Shown here in pieces: positions 24,203 to 34,900 of a stretch of 44,696 nucleotides of DNA (positions within the stretch are counted from its first letter, which is position 1; each line of letters begins with the position of its first letter). A program made the position numbers and the translations under genes. Under the pieces are notes generated by a model. It did not search any database. It was not told the origin of the DNA and saw nothing but the letters and a program-made list of their open reading frames with translations. Source of the stretch: Streptococcus pseudopneumoniae (GTDB taxonomy: Bacteria; Bacillota; Bacilli; Lactobacillales; Streptococcaceae); the NCBI RefSeq assembly GCF_001074825.1, contig NZ_JUPG01000107.1, forward strand, positions 1-44,696, written 5' to 3'.

Positions 24203-27200
24203 ATGAAAAAAAGTACAGTATTGTCACTAACCACAGCTGCAGTTATTTTAGCAGCATATGTCCCTAATGAGGTAGTTTTAGCAGACACATCTAGCTCTGA
24301 AGATGCTTTAACTATCTCTGATAAAGAAAAAGTAGTAGATAAACAAAAAGAAAACAAAGAAAAACTTGAAGATATTCATAATGCTATAGAAACTTCAAAG
24401 GATACTGAAGAGAAGAAAACAACGATTATTGAGGAAAAAGAAGTTGTTAGTAAAGAATCTGTGATAGATAACAAAACTAGCAATGAAGAAGAAAAAATCA
24501 AAGAAGATTCCAATCAATCCAAAGAAGATAAAGCGGACTCGTCTGCAAGTAAAGACCCAGAAAGTCCCAAAAAAGAGGAGAAACTTGTCTATATTGCTGA
24601 ATTTAAAGATAAAGAATCTGGAGAAAAAGCAATCAAGGAATTATCCAATCTTAAGGATACAAAAGTTTTATATACTTATGATACAGTTTTTAATGGTGTT
24701 GCAATAGAAACAACTCCAGATAATCTGGACAAAATTAAACTAATAGAAGGTATCTCATCGGTTGAACGATCACAAAAAGTCCAGCCAATGATGAATCATG
24801 CTAGGAAGGAAATTGGAGTTGAAGAGGCAATTGATTACCTAAAATCTATCAATGCTCCATTTGGTAAAAATTTTGATGGTAGAGGTATGGTCATTTCAAA
24901 TATCGATACTGGGACAGATTATAGGCATAAGGCCATGAGGATTGATGATGATGCTAAAGGCTCAATGAGATTCAAAAAAGAAGACTTAAAAGGTACTGAT
25001 AAAAATTTCTGGTTGAGTGATAAAATCCCTCATGCGTTCAATTATTATAATGGTGGTAAAATTACTGTAGAAAAAGCTGATGATGGAAGCGATTATTTTG
25101 ATCCACATGGAATGCATATTGCAGGGATTCTTGCGGGAAATGATACTGAAAAAGATATTAAAAACTTTAACGGAATAGATGGAATTGCTCCTAATGCACA
25201 GATCTTCTCTTATAAAATGTACTCTGACGCAGGATCTGGCTTCGCAGGAGATGAAACAATGTTTCATGCTATTGAAGATTCGATCAAACACAATGTCGAT
25301 GTTGTTTCGGTATCATCTGGCTTTACAGGAACAGGTCTTGTAGGTGAGAAATATTGGGAAGCTATTAGAGCGCTAAGAAAAGCAGGCATTCCAATGGTTG
25401 TAGCTACGGGTAACTATGCGACTTCTGCTTCAAGTTCTTCATGGGATTTAGTGGCAAATAATAATCTGAAAATGACCGACACTGGAAATGTAACACGAAC
25501 TGCAGCACATGAAGATGCGATAGCAGTTGCTTCTGCTAAAAATCAAACAGTTGAGTTTGATAAAGTTAACATAGGTGGAGAAAGTTTTAAATACAGAAAT
25601 ATAGGGGCCTTTTTCGATAAGAATAAAATCACAACAAATGAAGATGGTTCAAAAGCTCCTGATAAATTGAAATTTGTATATATAGGTAAAGGTCAAGACC
25701 AAGATTTGATAGGATTGGATCTTAAGGGCAAAATTGCAGTAATGGATCGAATTTATACCAAGGATTTAAAAGATGCTTTTAAAAGAGCAACGGATAAGGG
25801 CGCACGTGGCATTATGGTTGTAAATACTGTCAATTACTACAATAGAGATAATTGGACAGAGCTTCCAGCCATGGGATATGAAGCGGATGAAGGGACTAAA
25901 AGTCAAGTATTTTCAATTTCAGGAGATGATGGTGTAAAGCTATGGAACATGATTAATCCTGATAAAAAAACTGAGGTTAAAAGAAATAGTAAGGAAGATT
26001 TCAAAGATAAATTGGAGCAATACTATCCAATTGATATGGTCAGCTATAATTCTAATAAACCGAATGTAGGTGACGAAAAAGAGATTGACTTTAAGTTTGC
26101 ACCTGACACAGACAAAGAATTGTATAAAGAAGATGTCATAGTTCCAGCAGGATCTACATCTTGGGGGCCAAGAACAGATTTACTTTTAAAACCTGATGTC
26201 TCAGCACCAGGTAAAAATATTAAATCCACTCTCAATGTCATTAATGGGAAATCAACTTATGGTTATATGTCAGGGACTAGTATGGCAACTCCTATCGTGG
26301 CAGCTTCTACTGTTTTGATTAGACCAAAGTTAAAGGAAATGCTTGAAAGACCTGCCTTGAAAAATCTTAAGGGAGATGACAAAATAGACCTTACAAGTCT
26401 TACAAAAATAGCCCTACAAAATACTGCACGGCCTATGATGGATGCGACTTCTTGGAAAGAAAAAAGTCAATACTTTGCATCACCTAGACAACAGGGAGCA
26501 GGGCTAATTAATGTTGCCAATGCATTGAGGAATGAAGTTGTAGCGACTTTCAAAAACACGGATTCTAAAGGTTTGGTAAACTCTTATGGTTCTATTTCTC
26601 TTAAAGAAATAAAAGGAGATAAAAAATACTTTACAATTAAGCTTCACAATACATCAAACAGACCTTTGACCTTTAAAGTTTCAGCATCAGCGGTAACTAC
26701 AGATGCTCTAACTGATAGACTAAAACTGGATGAAACATACAAAGACGAAAAATCTCCAGATGGGAAGCAAATTGTTCCAGAAATCCACCCAGAAAAAGTT
26801 AAAGGAGCCAATATCACATTTGAGCATGATACTTTCACTATAGGCCCAAATTCTAGCTTTGATTTAAATGCGGTTATAAACGTTGGAGAGGCTAAAAATA
26901 AAAATAAATTTGTAGAATCATTTATTCATTTTGAGTCAGTGGAAGAAATGGAAGCTTTAAACTCCAATGGTAAGAAAACAAATTTCCAACCTTCTTTATC
27001 GATGCCTCTAATGGGATTTACTGGGGATTGGAATAAGGAACCAATCCTTGATAAATGGGCCTGGGAAGAAGGTTCAAAATCAAAAACAATGGAAGGTTAT
27101 GATGATGATGGTAAACCAAAAATTCCAGGAACCTTAAATAAGGGAATTGGTGGAGAACATGGTATAGATAAATTTAATCCAGCAGGAGTTATACAAAATA

Positions 27201-30200
27201 GAAAAGATAAAAATATAACATCGCTTGATCAAAATCCAGAATTGTTTGCTTTCAATAACGAAGGAATCAACGCACCATCATCAAGTGGTTCTAATATTGC
27301 CAAAATTTATCCTTTAGATTCAAATGGAAATCCTCAAGATGCTCAACTTGAGAGAGGATTAACACCTTCTCCACTTGTATTAAGAAGTGCAGAAGAAGGA
27401 ATGATTTCAATAGTAAATACAAATAAAGAGGGAGAAAATCAAAGAGACTTAAAAGTCATTTCGAGAGAACACTTTATTAAAGGAATTTTAAACTCTAAGA
27501 GAAATGATGCAAAGGGAATCAAATCTTCTAAGCTAAAAGTTTGGGGCGACTTGAAATGGGATGGACTCATCTATAACCCTAGAGGTAGAGAAGAAAATGC
27601 ACCAGAAAGCAAGGATAAGCAAGATCCAGCTACTAGGATAAGAGGTCAATTTGAACCGATTGCAGAAGGTCAATATTTCTATAAATTTAAATATAGATTA
27701 ACTAAAGATTACCCATGGCAGGTTTCCTATATTCCTGTAAAAATTGATAACACAGCCCCTAAGATTGTTTCGGTTGATTTTTCAAATCCTGAAAAAATTA
27801 AGCTGATTACAAAGGATACTTATCACAAGGTAAAAGATCAATACAAGAATGAAACTCTATTTGCGAGAGATCAAAAAGAACATCCTGAAAAATTTGACGA
27901 GATTGCAAACGAAGTTTGGTATGCCGGTGCCGCTCTGGTTAATGAAGATGGAGAAGTTGAGAAAAATCTTGAAGTAACTTACGCAGGTGAGGGTCAAGGA
28001 AGAAATAGAAAACTTGACAAAGACGGAAATACCATTTATGAAATTAAGGGTGCAGGAGATTTAAGAGGAAAAATCATTGAAGTCATTGCATTAGATGGTT
28101 CTAGCAATTTCACAAAGATTCATAGAATTAAATTTGCTGATCATGCTGATGAAAAGGGGATGATTTCCTATTATCTAGTAGATCCTGATCAGGATTCATC
28201 TAAATACCAAAAACTTGGCGAGATTTCCGAATCTAAATTTAAAAATTTAGAAAATAGAAAAGAGGATAGTCTTAAAAAAGATACAACTGAAGTAGAACAT
28301 CATCAAGAAAATGAAGAATCTATCGAAGAAAAATCTAGCTTGACTATTCATAAAACGATTTCAACAATTAGAGAGTTTGAAAGTAAAGACTTGAAGAAAC
28401 TCATTAAAAAGAAATTTAGAGAAGTTGATGACTTTACAAGTGAAACTGGTAAGAGGACAGAAGAATACGATTATAAATACGATGATAAGGGAAATATCAT
28501 TGCTTATGACGATGGTAGCGCCTTAGAATATGAAACTGAAAAACTTGACGAAATCAAATCAAAAATTTATGGTGTTCTAAGCCCGTCTAAAGATGGACAC
28601 TTTGAAATTCTTGGAAAGATAAGTAATGTTTCTAAAAATGCCAAGGTATATTATGGTAATAAATATAAATCGATAGAAATCAAAACGACCAAGTATGATT
28701 CCCACTCAAAAACGATGACATTTGATTTATACGCTAATATTAATGATATTGTGGATGGATTAGCTTTTTCAGGAGATATGAGATTCTTTGTTAAAGATGA
28801 TGATCAGATAAAAGCTGAAACTAAAATTAGAATGCCTGAAAAAAATAAGGAAACTAAAACAGAATATCCCTATGCATCAAGTTATGGGAATGTAATAGAA
28901 TTAGGAGAAGGAGATCTTTCAAAGAACAAACCAAACAATTTAACGGACATGGAATCTGGTAAAATTTATTCTGATTCAGAAAAACAACAATATCTGTTAA
29001 AAGATAACATTATTCTAAGAAAAGGCTATGCACTAAAAGTGACTACCTATAATCCTGGAAAAACGGATATGTTAGAAGGAAATGGAGTCTATAACAAGGA
29101 AGATATAGCAAAAATCCAAAAGACCAATCCTAATCTAAGAGTCCTTTCAGAAAAAATAATTTATGCTGATAGTAGAAATGTTGAAGATGGAAGAAGTACT
29201 CAATCCGTATTAATGTCGGCTTTAGACGGCTTTAACATTGTAAAATATCAAGTATTTACCTTTAAAATGAACGATAAAGGGGAGGCAATCGATAAAGATG
29301 GAAATCTTGTAACAGATCCTTCTAAACTTGTATTATTTGGTAAGGATGGTAAAGAGTACACAGGAGAAGATAAGTCCAATGTAGAAGCTATAAAAGAAGA
29401 TGGCTCTACGTTATTTATTGATGCAAAACCAGTAAATCTTTCAATGGACAAGAACTACTTTAATCCGTCTAAATTTAATAAAATTTATGTACGAAATCCA
29501 GAATTTTATTTAAGAGGTAAGATTTCTGATAAGGGTGGTTTTAACTGGGAGTTGAGAGTTAATGAATCTGTTGTAGATAATTATTTAATCTACGGAGATT
29601 TACACATTGATAACACTAGAGATTTTAACATTAAGCTTAATGTTAAAGACGGTGACATCATGGACTGGGGAATGAAAGACTATAAAGCAAACGGATTTCC
29701 AGATAAGGTAACAGATATGGATGGAAATGTTTATCTTCAAACTGGCTATAGCGATTTGAATGCGAAAGCGGTTGGAGTACACTATCAATTTTTATATGAT
29801 AATGTTAAACCAGAAGTAAACATTGATCCAAAAGGAAATACTAGTATCGAATATGCTAAGGGAAAATCTGTAGTTTTTAACATCAATGATAAAAGAAATA
29901 ATGGATTCGATGGTGAGATTCAAGACAAACATATTTATGTAAATGGAAAAGAATACAAATCATTTGATGATATTAAACAACTAACAGATAAGACACTAAA
30001 CATTAAGATTGTTGTAAAAGATTTTGCAAGAAATACGACCGTAAAAGAATTCATTTTAAACAAAGATACGGGAGAGGTGAGTGAATTAAAACCTCATACG
30101 GTGACTGTGACCATTCATAATGGAAAAGAAATGAGTTCAACGATAGTGTCGGAAGAAGATTTCATTTTACCTGTCTATGAGGGTGAATTAGAAAAAGGCT

Positions 30201-30766
30201 ATCAATTTGATGGCTGGGAAATTTCTGGTGTCGAAGGGAAAAAAGATGCTGGTTATGTTATTAATCTATCAAAAGATACCCTTATAAAACCTGTATTCAA
30301 GAAAATAGAGGAGAAAAAGGAAGAGGAAAATAAACCTACTTTTGATGTATCCAAAAAGAAAGATAAGGTGCAAGCAAATCATAGTCAATTAGATGAAAAT
30401 TACAAAAAGGAGGATTTACAAAGAGAAAATCCTTCACACAAATCTGATTCAACTGAAGGTGTCAAAGCTACAGTTCCTGTACAAGTAAATTATAGTCAAT
30501 TAGATGAAAGTCAAAGATCTGATTCAACTAAGGATGTTACAGCTACAGTTCCTGATAAAAAATTTGAAAATAAGAAGGAAGTTTATCTTAATGAACCAGA
30601 GAATATAGCTAATAAACATACCAATATCGATAGTAAATCGGATACTAACAATTCTGATAGATTGCCAAAAACCGGAACAGTTAGAGAAGGTTTTACGCCA
30701 TTCATTGCTGGAATAATGTTTACCGTAGGTGCATTTCTTGGATTGAAGAAAAAAGATCAAGATTAA
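24203..30766 (+). CDS. prtA: PrtA, cell-wall-anchored subtilisin-like serine protease
   Basis: Surface protease of 2187 residues, close to pneumococcal PrtA. A signal peptide (1 to about 28) is followed by a Lys/Glu-rich segment to about 127 and an I9-type propeptide (about 128-197). The S8 domain has D235 (NIDTGTD), H302 (DPHGMH) and S693 (SGTSMATP), with a PA-type insert at about 490-620. An Fn3-like domain of the C5a-peptidase kind begins near 770. The long middle part is unassigned. A bacterial repeat (InlB B-like, about 1970-2035) precedes two diverged copies of a SQLDE/SDST/TATVP repeat. The sortase signal LPKTG at 2154-2158, a hydrophobic stretch and KKKDQD complete the anchor. AAGGA precedes the ATG. 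The catalytic triad is intact. The gene is AT-rich and monocistronic. Confidence 0.93.
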   Translation: MKKSTVLSLTTAAVILAAYVPNEVVLADTSSSEDALTISDKEKVVDKQKENKEKLEDIHNAIETSKDTEEKKTTIIEEKEVVSKESVIDNKTSNEEEKIKEDSNQSKEDKADSSASKDPESPKKEEKLVYIAEFKDKESGEKAIKELSNLKDTKVLYTYDTVFNGVAIETTPDNLDKIKLIEGISSVERSQKVQPMMNHARKEIGVEEAIDYLKSINAPFGKNFDGRGMVISNIDTGTDYRHKAMRIDDDAKGSMRFKKEDLKGTDKNFWLSDKIPHAFNYYNGGKITVEKADDGSDYFDPHGMHIAGILAGNDTEKDIKNFNGIDGIAPNAQIFSYKMYSDAGSGFAGDETMFHAIEDSIKHNVDVVSVSSGFTGTGLVGEKYWEAIRALRKAGIPMVVATGNYATSASSSSWDLVANNNLKMTDTGNVTRTAAHEDAIAVASAKNQTVEFDKVNIGGESFKYRNIGAFFDKNKITTNEDGSKAPDKLKFVYIGKGQDQDLIGLDLKGKIAVMDRIYTKDLKDAFKRATDKGARGIMVVNTVNYYNRDNWTELPAMGYEADEGTKSQVFSISGDDGVKLWNMINPDKKTEVKRNSKEDFKDKLEQYYPIDMVSYNSNKPNVGDEKEIDFKFAPDTDKELYKEDVIVPAGSTSWGPRTDLLLKPDVSAPGKNIKSTLNVINGKSTYGYMSGTSMATPIVAASTVLIRPKLKEMLERPALKNLKGDDKIDLTSLTKIALQNTARPMMDATSWKEKSQYFASPRQQGAGLINVANALRNEVVATFKNTDSKGLVNSYGSISLKEIKGDKKYFTIKLHNTSNRPLTFKVSASAVTTDALTDRLKLDETYKDEKSPDGKQIVPEIHPEKVKGANITFEHDTFTIGPNSSFDLNAVINVGEAKNKNKFVESFIHFESVEEMEALNSNGKKTNFQPSLSMPLMGFTGDWNKEPILDKWAWEEGSKSKTMEGYDDDGKPKIPGTLNKGIGGEHGIDKFNPAGVIQNRKDKNITSLDQNPELFAFNNEGINAPSSSGSNIAKIYPLDSNGNPQDAQLERGLTPSPLVLRSAEEGMISIVNTNKEGENQRDLKVISREHFIKGILNSKRNDAKGIKSSKLKVWGDLKWDGLIYNPRGREENAPESKDKQDPATRIRGQFEPIAEGQYFYKFKYRLTKDYPWQVSYIPVKIDNTAPKIVSVDFSNPEKIKLITKDTYHKVKDQYKNETLFARDQKEHPEKFDEIANEVWYAGAALVNEDGEVEKNLEVTYAGEGQGRNRKLDKDGNTIYEIKGAGDLRGKIIEVIALDGSSNFTKIHRIKFADHADEKGMISYYLVDPDQDSSKYQKLGEISESKFKNLENRKEDSLKKDTTEVEHHQENEESIEEKSSLTIHKTISTIREFESKDLKKLIKKKFREVDDFTSETGKRTEEYDYKYDDKGNIIAYDDGSALEYETEKLDEIKSKIYGVLSPSKDGHFEILGKISNVSKNAKVYYGNKYKSIEIKTTKYDSHSKTMTFDLYANINDIVDGLAFSGDMRFFVKDDDQIKAETKIRMPEKNKETKTEYPYASSYGNVIELGEGDLSKNKPNNLTDMESGKIYSDSEKQQYLLKDNIILRKGYALKVTTYNPGKTDMLEGNGVYNKEDIAKIQKTNPNLRVLSEKIIYADSRNVEDGRSTQSVLMSALDGFNIVKYQVFTFKMNDKGEAIDKDGNLVTDPSKLVLFGKDGKEYTGEDKSNVEAIKEDGSTLFIDAKPVNLSMDKNYFNPSKFNKIYVRNPEFYLRGKISDKGGFNWELRVNESVVDNYLIYGDLHIDNTRDFNIKLNVKDGDIMDWGMKDYKANGFPDKVTDMDGNVYLQTGYSDLNAKAVGVHYQFLYDNVKPEVNIDPKGNTSIEYAKGKSVVFNINDKRNNGFDGEIQDKHIYVNGKEYKSFDDIKQLTDKTLNIKIVVKDFARNTTVKEFILNKDTGEVSELKPHTVTVTIHNGKEMSSTIVSEEDFILPVYEGELEKGYQFDGWEISGVEGKKDAGYVINLSKDTLIKPVFKKIEEKKEEENKPTFDVSKKKDKVQANHSQLDENYKKEDLQRENPSHKSDSTEGVKATVPVQVNYSQLDESQRSDSTKDVTATVPDKKFENKKEVYLNEPENIANKHTNIDSKSDTNNSDRLPKTGTVREGFTPFIAGIMFTVGAFLGLKKKDQD

Positions 30767-30950
30767 GACCAAAGCTATAGATGAAAAAAATGGTTTATGT
30801 ACTGAGATGAGATAGTGTGGTGATGAAACAATTTTGTGAAAATAGCTATTTATAACTCAATTATTTAATTTGCTTTGATAGTGCTACTCTTTTTGGATTT
30901 ATTAATAGACTTAGTTTAGAAAACTAATGAATTGATTGAAAGGGTTAGTA

Positions 30951-31057
30951 TTGACAAATATTGATTAGCAAATAGAGTCTTTCAAAATTTAAAGGCTAAT
31001 AGAGGTGATGAGACAATTTCAAGGAATTAAGTAGCGTTTGGTTGCTTAATTCCTTTT
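30951..31057 (+). ncRNA. possible small RNA or leftover 3' end between prtA and the next gene
   Basis: TTGACA (30951-30956) and a weak TAGAGT (30973-30978) are followed about 45 bp later by a strong terminator at 31021-31057. The stem is AAGGAATTAAGTAGC / GTTGCTTAATTCCTT with wobbles, a GTTTG loop and TTTT. Only an eight-codon frame with a GAGGTG site lies between. It could be a transcript of about 70 nt or the end of a decayed gene. Confidence 0.25.
31021..31057 (+). terminator. strong orphan terminator 255 bp past prtA
   Basis: A 15-bp stem with two G-T pairs, a 5-nt loop and T4. It may terminate prtA at a distance, or the putative small transcript. The rest of 30767-31144 holds no gene that I can support. 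Confidence 0.75.
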
Positions 31058-31144
31058 CATTTGGGAGGTAGTTTTTCCCTCAGCCTCTTTCTTTTAACTC
31101 TTCAACCACTTAGACCGATGTATAGACCAGATAGGCAAAAGACC

Positions 31145-31173
31145 TTGTTCTTGGAACTGCCCTCTGCTATAAT
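31145..31173 (+). promoter_or_regulatory. promoter of the small membrane protein gene
   Basis: TTGTTC (31145-31150), a 17-bp spacer and TATAAT (31168-31173) with TGC in front. The leader is about 66 nt, with TGGAG before the start. Confidence 0.65.
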
Positions 31174-31246
31174 GATTTTTGTAAGGGACGTGAGGGGGTA
31201 GTATTAGATAACTCAAGTTCCTAAAAAAGAAATTGGAGATAAACAA

Positions 31247-31555
31247 ATGAAAAAATTATTGGGGATTGTATTTTTAGTAGCAGCAACGACAGTATTGTAT
31301 TTTGGTTCTATTGGCTGGCCAAGTTTGGATGTCAACCTCTGGTCACTGATTCCTGTGGGTCTGTTCCTATTTTTCACTCTAGAGAATCTTTTGAAAAAGG
31401 ACTACAAGGCTAGTCTGATGTGTCTGATTATTGCTTTTATCATCGCAAATGCAATTTTGGACCTTTTGCCAATTTCAAGTGGCTTGGTAATTGGAGCAGG
31501 TGTGCTAGCTTGTGTAGGTATTGGTTACCTATTTCCGGATAAAGAAGGAAAATAA
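31247..31555 (+). CDS. small membrane protein with LiaI/LiaF-type helices
   Basis: A 102-residue integral membrane protein with about four hydrophobic segments (about 5-22, 28-46, 54-72 and 76-94), short charged loops and a DKEGK tail. The pattern is that of the LiaI/LiaF N-terminal transmembrane domain (DUF5668-like), often found in envelope-stress genes; the assignment is by look only. It has its own promoter and a terminator about 25 bp after the stop, so it is monocistronic. It occupies the place between prtA and bgaA where pneumococcal genomes carry PTS genes. Confidence 0.65.
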   Translation: MKKLLGIVFLVAATTVLYFGSIGWPSLDVNLWSLIPVGLFLFFTLENLLKKDYKASLMCLIIAFIIANAILDLLPISSGLVIGAGVLACVGIGYLFPDKEGK

Positions 31556-31577
31556 GAAGGAAGAGTGAATAAAGTCA

Positions 31578-31609
31578 GGATCTAACTGAAATATTTGTTG
31601 GATCTTTTT
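31578..31609 (+). terminator. terminator of the small membrane protein gene
   Basis: GATCTAAC pairs with GTTGGATC (one wobble) around a 10-nt loop, followed by TTTTTC. Confidence 0.75.
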
Positions 31610-31756
31610 CTATGTCTAAAAATGTAAAAAAGAATTTTTGGTGGTAACAGATTATTTCTAGCTTACTTTTTTGATTTTAAATTAGGCTAAGATAAAATAA
31701 ATTTTTTGTTTGAGATAGTAAAAAGCTATTCCATTTTAAAATTCCAAAAAAGTATA

Positions 31757-31774
31757 TTATAATGATTATTATAA
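31757..31774 (+). promoter_or_regulatory. palindrome upstream of the bgaA promoter
   Basis: TTATAAT-GATT-ATTATAA, a perfect inverted repeat, about 80 bp upstream of the -35. It is AT-only and resembles PerR/Fur-type boxes except for the 4-bp centre. Confidence 0.3.
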
Positions 31775-31853
31775 TAAAAAACTCCGATTCTCTCTGGAAA
31801 TTCTCTAATTTTTATAAAAAACAATCAAAAATATTGTTTTTATTTGTATAAGG

Positions 31854-31881
31854 TTGACAAATTTTTTATTGGTTATAAAAT
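31854..31881 (+). promoter_or_regulatory. bgaA promoter
   Basis: TTGACA (31854-31859), a 16-bp spacer and TAAAAT (31876-31881). The start would be near 31888, with a leader of about 68 nt. Confidence 0.65.
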
Positions 31882-31926
31882 TGTATTATAAGATAATTAT
31901 AATAAGGAGCTTGCTTTTAGAAAAAA

Positions 31927-31940
31927 TGAAAGCGGTTACC
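31927..31940 (+). promoter_or_regulatory. catabolite-responsive element (cre) in the bgaA leader
   Basis: TGAAAGCGGTTACC matches TGNAANCGNTNNCA except at the last base. It lies between the promoter and the AAGGAGA ribosome site, where bound CcpA would block elongation. CcpA control of bgaA is reported in pneumococcus. Confidence 0.65.
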
Positions 31941-31955
31941 GATAAGGAGAGTTAC

Positions 31956-34900
31956 ATGCAAAAAGGTAATTGGAACAAAAAGAGCGTTTATAGTATTCGA
32001 AAATTTTCAGTTGGTGCTTGCTCAGTACTCATAGGAAGCTGTATGATGTTATTAGGATCAAGCCTTAGTCTAGCTTCTTCTGCTTATGCGAATGAAAATA
32101 CTAATGAACTGATTTCAATAAGTAAGCAGGATGATGATTCTGAAAATCAAGGAGAGAGAAGACATACATCTGAAGTGATAGCTTCAGAAAAAGCAAGTGA
32201 ACAAATGGATAATGTATCTCTTAAGGATAATGCAGATATTGTAGGTGTTTCTGACCAGGCTCATGAAGATCACTCCCCAGCTACAGTTGCTGATAATAAA
32301 GAATTTTCTTTAGAAGAAGGTAAGACTGAAGTGAAAAGTATGATAGAAGAAACGAAAGTATCTGAGGAAAGAAATAAATCTGAGGAAAAACACAAATCTG
32401 AAGAAACAAATAAAGCGGAATCACAAGATCCTGCTGTTTCAAAAGATAAGAAGGAATTCAAATCTGCTACAAATGAAGTTGTTGATAAGTTAATTGAAGA
32501 TAGAAACCTTTCTTTCAATCAAAATTGGCACTTTAAACTAAATGCCAATGCTAAAGAAGCTGTTAAACCAGATGCAGATATATCTTCTTGGAAAAAAATG
32601 GATCTTCCTCATGATTGGAGTATTCATTTTGATTTTGATCATGATTCACCATCTCAAAATGAAGGAGGACAACTGAATGGTGGAGATGGATGGTATCGTA
32701 AAACTTTTAAGTTAGACGAAAAAGATTTAAATAAAGATGTCCGTGTGACCTTTGATGGGGTTTACATGGATTCTCAAGTATTTGTTAATGGTCAGTTAGT
32801 TGGTCACTATCCAAATGGTTACAATCAATTTTCATATGACATTACCAATTATCTTTATAAGGATGGAAGAGAGAATGTTATTTCTGTTCATGCAGTAAAT
32901 AAACAGCCAAGTAGTCGTTGGTATTCAGGAAGTGGTATCTATCGTGATGTGAACTTGCAAGTGACAGATAAGGTTCATGTTGAGAAAAATGGTACAACTA
33001 TCTTAACTCCAAAACTTGAAGACCAACAAAATGGTAAGGTTGAGACTCATGTGAGCAGTAAAATCGTTAATACAGATGATAAGGATCATGAGCTCGTAGC
33101 AGAGTATCAAATTTTTGAACGAGGTGGGAAGGCAGTTACAGAACTTGTTCGAACTGAGAGTAAGATTCTAAAAGCTAGAGAAACTATTCATTTGGATTCA
33201 ACTCTAGAGGTGGAAAAACCTAAGTTATGGACAGTGTCATCTGATAAACCTGCTTTATATGAGATGGTAACTCGTGTTTACAAAGATGGACAGCTTGTAG
33301 ATGCTAAGAAGGATTTATTTGGTTATCGTTACTATAACTGGACTCCAGATAAAGGATTCTCTTTGAACGGTGAACACATCAAGTTCCATGGAGTTTCATT
33401 GCACCACGATCATGGAGCATTGGGTGCGGAGGAGAACTACAAGGCTGAATATCGCCGTCTGAAACAGATGAAGGATATGGGAGTGAATTCAATTCGTACA
33501 ACCCATAATCCAGCAAGTCCTCAAACACTACAGATTGCAGCTGAACTTGGTTTATTGGTTCAGGAAGAAGCTTTTGACACTTGGTATGGAGGTAAGAAAC
33601 CATACGACTATGGTCGTTTCTTTGAAAAAGATGCAACTCACCCTGAAGCTAAAAAAGGGGAAAAATGGTCAGATTACGATCTACGTACCATGGTAGAAAG
33701 AGACAAAAATAACCCAGCTGTCTTTATGTGGTCTATAGGAAATGAGATTGGAGAAGCTAATGGCGATACTCATTCTCTAGCTACTGTTAAACGTTTGGTT
33801 AAAGTAATCAAGGATGTTGATAAGACTCGTTATGTGACTATGGGGGCTGATAAGTTCCGTTTTGGTAATGGTAGCGGTGGGCATGAGAAAATTGCTGATG
33901 AACTGGATGCGGTTGGATTTAACTACTCAGAAGATAACTACAAAGTTCTTAGAGCTAAGCATCCAAAGTGGTTGATTTATGGTTCAGAGACCTCCTCAGC
34001 TACTCGTACTCGTGGAAGTTATTATCGTCCAGAGCGTGAATTGGTACACAGTAATCAAGACTATCGTAACTATGAGCAGTCTGATTATGGAAATGATCGT
34101 GTTGGTTGGGGTAAAACAGCAACAGCTTCATGGACTTTTGACCGTGACAATGCTGGCTATGCTGGACAGTTTATTTGGACTGGTACTGACTATATTGGTG
34201 AGCCTACGCCATGGCACAATCAAAATCATACACCAGTCAAAAGTTCTTATTTTGGTATTGTAGATACTGCTGGTATTCCAAAAAATGATTTCTATCTTTA
34301 CCAGAGTCAATGGGTATCTGCTCAGAAAAAACCGATGGTTCACCTACTTCCTCACTGGAACTGGGAGGACCCAACTCTAAAAGATAATGTAGCTGATGCA
34401 GATGGTAAAATTCCAGTTCGTGCCTACTCTAACGCTGCAAGTGTGGAGCTATTGTTGAATGGTGAATCCCTAGGACAGAAGACCTTTACTAAAAAACAAA
34501 CTAGCGATGGACGCACTTACCAAGAAGGTGCCAATGCTAATGAATTGTATCTTGAATGGAAAGTTGCTTATAAACCAGGTACCTTGGAAGCAATAGCTCG
34601 TGATGAATCTGGCAAGGAAATTGCTCGAGACAAGATCACAACTGCTGGCAAACCAGCGGCTGTTCGTCTTATCAAAGAAGAACAAGCAATCGCGGCAGAT
34701 GGTAAAGATTTGACTTATATCTATTATGAGATTGTAGACAGCAAAGGACATCTAGTTCCAACCGCTAATAATATGGTTCGTTTCCAATTGCATGGTCAAG
34801 GTCAGCTTGTTGGTGTCGATAACGGAGAACAAGCCAGCCGTGAACGTTTCAAAGAGCAAGCCGATGGTTCATGGATTCGTAAAGCCTTTAATGGTAAAGG

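Noticed and set aside
31898..31903. Second TATAAT close to the bgaA start as the main -10
   Set aside because: No -35 at a proper distance (the nearest TTG-rich hexamer is 23 bp away) and no TGn in front; TTGACA-N16-TAAAAT is better.
31854..31955. Longer N-terminus for BgaA starting at 31854
   Set aside because: The first codons fall in the -35 and -10 elements. The ATG at 31956 has an ideal ribosome site and gives a standard YSIRK signal peptide.
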